DNA from: Limivivens faecihominis
GTDB lineage: Bacteria; Bacillota; Clostridia; Lachnospirales; Lachnospiraceae
Reading direction: 5' to 3'
Assembly: GCF_020686945.1 (NCBI RefSeq)
Contig: NZ_JAJEPR010000050.1
Location: 1-17,948 of the forward strand
DNA length: 17,948 nt
In this document: piece by piece, positions 14,485 to 17,948 of the stretch
Position numbering within the stretch: position 1 is the stretch's first letter
Layout: the number at the start of each line of letters is the position of its first letter
Position numbers and translations under genes: made by a program
The notes under the pieces: generated by a model
Told to the model about the DNA's origin: nothing
Databases searched by the model: none
What the model saw: the letters and a program-made list of their open reading frames with translations, nothing else

Positions 14485-16715
14485 CAGTTTTCCTTCTTCA
14501 GCCAGAAGAAGCCGTTGCCCGGCATCATCACTCCGGAAGCCTTCATTTCCTTGCCGGTCAGAAGATCGCGGTACATACCGTCATCCTCATTGATCCAGGC
14601 CATTTTTCCAAACTCGCTGAAGTTGAAGAGGCCGACGATCTTCTCACCCTCATACTCTCTCACGATGCAGATCACTGCCTGCTCGTAGGTTTCCAGCGTG
14701 TGGAAGCCTGCAGTGGTGAGGAAAGCCTTCTCGCTCTTACGGATCGTCTCCAGTTTTTTCAGGCCGTCAAAGATCCGCTCCTCCACGGTACCTTTCTTAT
14801 GGATGTTCTCTTCCAGATCCCAGCGGAATTTTCCTCTGTGGATGTAACGGGAATCCGCAGCCTTTTCCGGGTCATCCTTGTAGCTGTAATCGTTGACCTG
14901 GCCAATCTCGTCTCCGCTGTAGAGCACCGGAATACCGGACTGCATGAACATGAAGGCATGAAGCATAAGATCTCTCTTGATGGCAGAATTCATCTGATCT
15001 GCATCCTGCTCAAAGCCAGCCTTCTCCACGCCGCACATGGAAGCGGTGGTTCCGCAGAAACGGGCGTCACCGGTCACGGGATCTGCATTGTAAAGCTCTC
15101 CACGGCTGTAGCTGTCCTCAGTCTTTCCAAGGAAGAAATCATTGATGTACTGTTTGTGAGGACGCTCCTCCATGCCCCACCATTTCAGGGTATCGTAATC
15201 CAGACCCCAGCCGATATCGTCGTGGCAGCGGAGGTAGTTCAGGAACACATACTCTTTGGGAAGACCGCTTAAAATATCCATCTGATTCTTCAGAAGACGG
15301 GTATCTCTGGTAGCCACAGAGTTCCAGGTGGTTGCCATGGTGGTTACGTTGTAAAGCATATGGCACTCCGGCTTCTCAACGGTTCCGAAGTAGGGAGCAA
15401 CCTTGGAGGGCTCCATCACAACCTCACCCAGAAGCAGGATGCCCGGGCAAACGATCTCACCGATCATACGCATCATACGGACAATGGTATGTACCCGTGG
15501 CAGGTTTCTGCAATCGGTTCCCAGCTCTTTCCAGATATAGGGAACGGCGTCGATACGGATAACGTCGATACCTACGTTGGCGAAGAACAGGAAGTTGTAC
15601 ATCATCTCATTGAAGACCCGGGGATTGCGGTAGTTCAGATCCCACTGGTACGGGTAGAAGGTGGTCATAACATAGTGGCCGATCTCCGGAAGATAGGTGA
15701 AGTTGCCGGGAGCCGTCGTCGGGAATACCTGCGGAACAGTCTTCTCGTACTCCTGGGGAATCCGGTCATTGTCAAAGAAGAAGTAACGGCTCATATACTC
15801 GCCCTCTCCTCTTCTTGCGCGGACTGCCCATTCGTGATCCTCGGAAGTATGGTTCATAACGAAGTCCATGCAAACGCTGATCTTCTTATCGTGGCAGGCC
15901 TTGGTCAGATCCTCAAGATCGTCCATCGTGCCAAGTTCCGGCTGTACCTTGCGGAAGTTGGAAACGGCATAACCGCCGTCAGAACGGCCTTTGGGAGTCT
16001 CCAGAAGCGGCATCAGATGTACATAGTTGACACCACTCTCCTCCAGGTAATCCAGCTTGGATTCTACGCCCTTTAGATTTCCTGCAAAGTTGTCCACATA
16101 GAGCATCATGCCCATCATATCGTTCTTCTTGTACCAGTCCGGATTGGCCTCACGCTCACGGTCCAGAGTCTTCAGTCCCTTGCGGCGCTCGGTGTAGAAA
16201 CGGTGCATCTGCCCGCAGAGTTCCTCAAACATCCAGTCATTCTGGTAGAGCTCAGTGTACAGCCATTTCAGCTCGTCTCTATGCTTTGCAAAACGGCGCT
16301 GGTACTCCTGCTCCTCCAGCTCTTCCTGGCGTTTGGTCTGCTCGGCGGCTGCGGCGGCTTCTTTCTCGGCCTTGGCTTCTGCTTCCGCTTTTGCCTTGGC
16401 TTTTACTTCCTTCTCAGCTTTCGCTTTGGCTTCAGCTTCTGCTTTTGCTGCGGCAGCCTTCGCTTCTGCCTCTGCTTTGGCCTTCGCAGCTTTTTCAGCC
16501 TCTGCTTTAGCTTTCTCCTGGGCTTTCGCCTCAGCTTCCTTCTCAGCCTTCGCTTTCGCTTTTACTTCCGCTTTCACAGCAGCTGCCGGGGCGCTTACCT
16601 TCTCCTCAGCTTTCTCCTCAACAGACTTTACAGCTTCCTTCTGAGCGGTCTTTGCAGCCTCTCTTATAGCATCCTGCACGGTATTTTTACCTTTTCTCTT
16701 TGCTCCTTGCTTCAT
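14484..16715 (-). CDS. Amylosucrase-like GH13 enzyme with Ala/Lys/Glu-rich N-terminal extension
   Basis: A 743-residue cytoplasmic GH13 enzyme. From about residue 145 it follows the amylosucrase/sucrose hydrolase (GH13_4) pattern: LKALDxxREANPDW-type helical region, MMLYVDNFAGNLKGV, RSDGGYAVSN (Asp246), region I DFVMNH (284-289), HEWAVRAR, QWDLNYRNPRVF, nucleophile Asp389 in RIDAVPYIWKELGT, acid/base Glu431 in LLGEVV, Asp499 in RCHDDIGW, and DSRYIHR (Arg623). Amylosucrases make alpha-1,4-glucan plus fructose from sucrose; sucrose hydrolysis or phosphorolysis-like variants cannot be excluded. Residues 1-140 are an added hydrophilic extension, almost only Ala, Lys and Glu over 49-125. GGAGGAG 9 bases before this ATG, and no other Met until residue 163, support the long form. 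It is the first gene of a three-gene operon. Pro328 replaces an arginine that I recall as conserved in Neisseria amylosucrase. Confidence 0.88.
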   Translation of the reverse strand: MKQGAKRKGKNTVQDAIREAAKTAQKEAVKSVEEKAEEKVSAPAAAVKAEVKAKAKAEKEAEAKAQEKAKAEAEKAAKAKAEAEAKAAAAKAEAEAKAKAEKEVKAKAKAEAEAKAEKEAAAAAEQTKRQEELEEQEYQRRFAKHRDELKWLYTELYQNDWMFEELCGQMHRFYTERRKGLKTLDREREANPDWYKKNDMMGMMLYVDNFAGNLKGVESKLDYLEESGVNYVHLMPLLETPKGRSDGGYAVSNFRKVQPELGTMDDLEDLTKACHDKKISVCMDFVMNHTSEDHEWAVRARRGEGEYMSRYFFFDNDRIPQEYEKTVPQVFPTTAPGNFTYLPEIGHYVMTTFYPYQWDLNYRNPRVFNEMMYNFLFFANVGIDVIRIDAVPYIWKELGTDCRNLPRVHTIVRMMRMIGEIVCPGILLLGEVVMEPSKVAPYFGTVEKPECHMLYNVTTMATTWNSVATRDTRLLKNQMDILSGLPKEYVFLNYLRCHDDIGWGLDYDTLKWWGMEERPHKQYINDFFLGKTEDSYSRGELYNADPVTGDARFCGTTASMCGVEKAGFEQDADQMNSAIKRDLMLHAFMFMQSGIPVLYSGDEIGQVNDYSYKDDPEKAADSRYIHRGKFRWDLEENIHKKGTVEERIFDGLKKLETIRKSEKAFLTTAGFHTLETYEQAVICIVREYEGEKIVGLFNFSEFGKMAWINEDDGMYRDLLTGKEMKASGVMMPGNGFFWLKKEN
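16341..16595 (-). repeat. Low-complexity Ala/Lys/Glu-coding stretch
   Basis: This segment encodes residues 41-125 of the amylosucrase-like protein. Beyond residue 51 nearly every residue is Ala, Lys or Glu (exceptions include Gln66 and Val104), with alanine at roughly every second position in KAEAEAKA-type units. At the DNA level GCC/GCT/GCA alternates with AAG/AAA and GAA/GAG codons, an array prone to slippage and length change. The peptide should form a long, highly charged, solvent-exposed alpha-helix. The opposite strand gives a spurious hydrophobic open frame. Confidence 0.85.
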
Positions 16716-16777
16716 TCTTTTATCTCCTCCTCAATCTGTTCTCGACAAATCTTCCTAGCGGTAATTCACCTTTCTTC

Positions 16778-16791
16778 GGAAAACGTTTTCA
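16778..16791. promoter_or_regulatory. cre-like operator in the amylosucrase leader
   Basis: GGAAAACGTTTTCA matches the CcpA cre consensus TGWAANCGNTNWCA at 13 of 14 positions (first base differs) and is nearly palindromic. It lies about 50 bases downstream of the predicted start of the amylosucrase transcript, where bound CcpA or another LacI-family protein would act as a roadblock. Catabolite repression of the operon is the likely meaning. Confidence 0.6.
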
Positions 16792-16843
16792 CAAAAAGTT
16801 CCACTTCAAAGCATTGTTATCCGAAAGTCTCATTCAACTTGAT

Positions 16844-16872
16844 ATTATACAGCATTCCCCGCTTCTTGTCCA
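16844..16872 (-). promoter_or_regulatory. Sigma-A promoter of the amylosucrase operon
   Basis: On the minus strand perfect TATAAT (16849-16844) with TGGACA (16872-16867) at exactly 17 bp. The predicted start near 16837 gives a 5' leader of about 120 bases that contains the cre-like site and no evident riboswitch. Confidence 0.7.
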
Positions 16873-16946
16873 TATGGCGAAGATTCCAAAAATTACGGTT
16901 TGAAATCGTTGTTTTCACCAGTTTCGGTCATTTTTCCCTCAAATTC

Positions 16947-16960
16947 GGAATACGTTTTCA
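16947..16960. promoter_or_regulatory. Second cre-like site between the divergent promoters
   Basis: GGAATACGTTTTCA differs from the 16778 site by one base, and the similarity extends outward (TTCGGAA on the left of both). It matches the cre consensus at 12 of 14 positions. It lies about 75 bp upstream of the amylosucrase -35 and 20 bp upstream of the mntP -35. With the first site, 169 bp away, it could support looping. Confidence 0.45.
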
Positions 16961-16980
16961 TAGCCGATCTTTTTTATTTA

Positions 16981-17009
16981 TTGACAAAACTTTCTCATTA
17001 TGTTATGAT
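16981..17009 (+). promoter_or_regulatory. Consensus sigma-A promoter of the mntP riboswitch transcript
   Basis: Perfect TTGACA (16981-16986), 17-bp spacer, TATGAT (17004-17009) with an extended -10 TG one base before it. The predicted start is near 17016, just ahead of the aptamer. Strong constitutive initiation fits control by the riboswitch. Confidence 0.85.
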
Positions 17010-17021
17010 TGCGAAAATATT

Positions 17022-17150
17022 TCCGTGAGGGAGTAGCATGCGCGTGAAAACCGCGTAGCAAGTCAACATACTGACCCTTTGGTCTGGCTTGTTTTAAATT
17101 GCGAGACTCATGTATAACGCACCATCGCTATACATGTTGCCGTTTATCAG
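17022..17150 (+). ncRNA. yybP-ykoY manganese riboswitch aptamer
   Basis: The two conserved metal-docking loops are visible: GGGAGTAGC at 17029-17037 and GCGAGACTC at 17101-17109. Between them are a CGCG/CGCG hairpin (17041-17056 region) and a GACC-cttt-GGTC hairpin (17073-17084), and the second loop is followed by an 8-bp stem CATGTATA / TATACATG (17109-17116 with 17129-17136). The motif order and the mntP gene downstream identify it as the Mn2+-sensing yybP-ykoY class, which in known cases turns exporter genes on when Mn2+ is high. The exact P1 pairing and 3' limit were not resolved by eye. Confidence 0.88.
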
Positions 17151-17158
17151 TTCTTCGA

Positions 17159-17199
17159 CCCAGGTATGACGTGTGCGTCTTTACCGGGGTTATTTTTTT
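17159..17199 (+). terminator. Riboswitch-controlled terminator before mntP
   Basis: Stem CCC-GGTA-GACG / CGTC-TACC-GGGG (17159-17171 with 17176-17189, small bulges, loop TGTG) followed by TTATTTTTTT (17190-17199). It lies between aptamer and ribosome binding site, the place for a transcription-terminating expression platform. Mn2+ binding is expected to prevent it from forming. Confidence 0.75.
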
Positions 17200-17234
17200 G
17201 CCCCAAAACGAGACTATGTTTGGAGGAAATCAAA

Positions 17235-17822
17235 ATGAACTGGAGCTTTTTATTTTTCTTTAACAGCATTCTTTTAGGCGCAGGCCTGGCCATGGATGCT
17301 TTCTCCGTTTCGATGGCAAACGGACTTAACGACCCGAAAATGTCAAAAAAACGGATGCTCTGTATCGCCGGCACCTTTGCCGCCTTTCAGGCTTTCATGC
17401 CTATGACCGGATGGATCTGTGTCCATACCATCGTCGAGTATTTCAGCGCCTTTGAAAAATTCATTCCCTGGATCGCCCTGATCCTGCTGGCCTATATCGG
17501 TGGAGGCATGCTGCTCAACGGTATCCGTCACAAAGATAAGGATGAGGTTTCCCACACCCGGCTGACCGCCTGGGCCCTTTTCATCCAGGGTGTCGCCACT
17601 TCCATCGACGCTCTTTCCGTCGGCTTCACCATCGCAGAGTATGACTGGCTCATGGCTCTTGTCTGTTCCCTGATCATCGCTACCGTTACCCTGATCATCT
17701 GTCTCTCCGGTCTCGTGATCGGAAAGAAATTCGGAACCAAGCTTTCCAACAAGGCTGAGATGCTCGGCGGCATCATCCTCATCGCCATCGGAATCGAGAT
17801 CTTTGTCAGCAACGTATTGTGA
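17235..17822 (+). CDS. mntP: Manganese efflux pump MntP
   Basis: A 195-residue membrane protein of the MntP (DUF204) family that exports Mn2+ from the cytoplasm; the length is close to the usual 185-195. It has six predicted membrane segments as two repeats of three, each repeat carrying the family's acidic motif: AMDAFSVSMANG with Asp21 and SIDALSVGF with Asp125. A short charged cytoplasmic loop (HKDKDEVSH) links the halves. The start at 17235 is chosen because TGGAGGA lies 7 bases before it and the family begins in this way; an in-frame ATG at 17166 lies within the riboswitch terminator and is rejected. The yybP-ykoY riboswitch upstream supports the assignment independently. It is monocistronic, with a terminator at 17860. 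Confidence 0.95.
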   Translation: MNWSFLFFFNSILLGAGLAMDAFSVSMANGLNDPKMSKKRMLCIAGTFAAFQAFMPMTGWICVHTIVEYFSAFEKFIPWIALILLAYIGGGMLLNGIRHKDKDEVSHTRLTAWALFIQGVATSIDALSVGFTIAEYDWLMALVCSLIIATVTLIICLSGLVIGKKFGTKLSNKAEMLGGIILIAIGIEIFVSNVL

Positions 17823-17826
17823 ACTA

Positions 17827-17848
17827 CTCGGTAACTGAGTTACCAGAG
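17827..17848 (+). other. Small hairpin after mntP
   Basis: CTCGGTAAC-tga-GTTACC-a-GAG forms a 9-bp stem with a bulged A, starting 4 bases after the mntP stop codon. It has no T-run and is followed 12 bases later by a true terminator. It may protect the mRNA 3' end. Confidence 0.4.
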
Positions 17849-17859
17849 CATCTGAATAG

Positions 17860-17880
17860 AGGCGGGATACCGCCTTTTTC
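17860..17880 (+). terminator. Intrinsic terminator of mntP
   Basis: AGGCGG-gata-CCGCCT followed by TTTTC; the flanks CTGAA (17852-17856) and TTCAG (17878-17882) can extend the stem. From here to the window end (17948) no gene or further signal was recognised. Confidence 0.8.
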
Positions 17881-17948
17881 AGGGTGCGTCCATGACACCA
17901 CTACTGTTTACTCTTTCGAGCTATACAGCTACTTTTATGATTTCCGGT

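Noticed and set aside
16203..16715. A TonB/TolA-type protein suggested by the Ala/Lys/Glu repeat
   Set aside because: The stretch is in frame with the GH13 domain, there is no membrane anchor, and the composition alone is not evidence of homology.
16203..17036. Plus-strand frame of 277 codons with Leu/Phe/Ser-rich membrane-like repeats
   Set aside because: The hydrophobic repeats are the complement of the Ala/Lys/Glu codons of the amylosucrase extension, and the frame runs into the mntP promoter.
17166..17234. A longer mntP start giving 23 more residues
   Set aside because: The extra codons lie inside the riboswitch terminator, have no ribosome binding site and are absent from the family; the ATG at 17235 has TGGAGGA before it.

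Overview
The window looks like part of the chromosome of an anaerobic, low-to-mid GC Firmicute, most likely a gut Lachnospiraceae such as Blautia or a relative. This is inferred from gene content (cytoplasmic glycoside hydrolases, LacI and AraC regulators, a DUF4445 corrinoid-activator-like ATPase, a manganese-riboswitch-controlled mntP), from strong GGAGG ribosome binding sites and from sigma-A-type promoters. No rRNA or other taxonomic marker is present, so the genus is a guess. Nine protein-coding genes are supported. There are no tRNA or rRNA genes, insertion sequences or CRISPR arrays.

Left part (1-2640): an ABC sugar-binding protein gene (minus strand) preceded by a divergent-looking but co-oriented LacI-family repressor gene. 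Three 14-bp operator-like sites of one sequence type lie in front of these two genes, which suggests a small autoregulated sugar-uptake regulon. The binding protein has a signal peptide but has Ser where the lipobox Cys is expected. No permease genes are visible.

Middle (2681-10285): a 1096-residue cytoplasmic GH78 alpha-L-rhamnosidase (minus) is divergent from an AraC-type cupin regulator (plus), the classic regulator/target arrangement. The AraC gene converges, with a 2-bp gap, on a 1023-residue GH2 beta-galactosidase (minus) that has its own promoter.

Right part (10287-16872): a minus-strand operon reads amylosucrase-like GH13 enzyme, then a RACo-like ASKHA ATPase without its iron-sulfur domain (TGATG overlap, so probably translationally coupled), then a GH31 alpha-glycosidase, ending in an intrinsic terminator. 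Between the GH31 stop codon and that terminator sits a roughly 165-bp palindromic element with 20-bp terminal inverted repeats. The amylosucrase carries an unusual N-terminal extension of almost pure Ala/Lys/Glu. A good promoter (TGGACA-N17-TATAAT) and a cre-like site in the leader point to carbon catabolite control.

Right edge (16981-17948): a consensus promoter, a yybP-ykoY manganese riboswitch with a terminator platform, and mntP (manganese exporter), followed by two hairpins, the second an intrinsic terminator.

Taken together the locus handles plant and host glycans inside the cell: rhamnosides, beta-galactosides, sucrose or alpha-glucans. The manganese-efflux unit is unrelated. The features that stand out most are the truncated corrinoid-activator homologue inside an alpha-glucan operon, the Ala/Lys/Glu extension on the amylosucrase, the palindromic element and the non-lipoprotein solute-binding protein.
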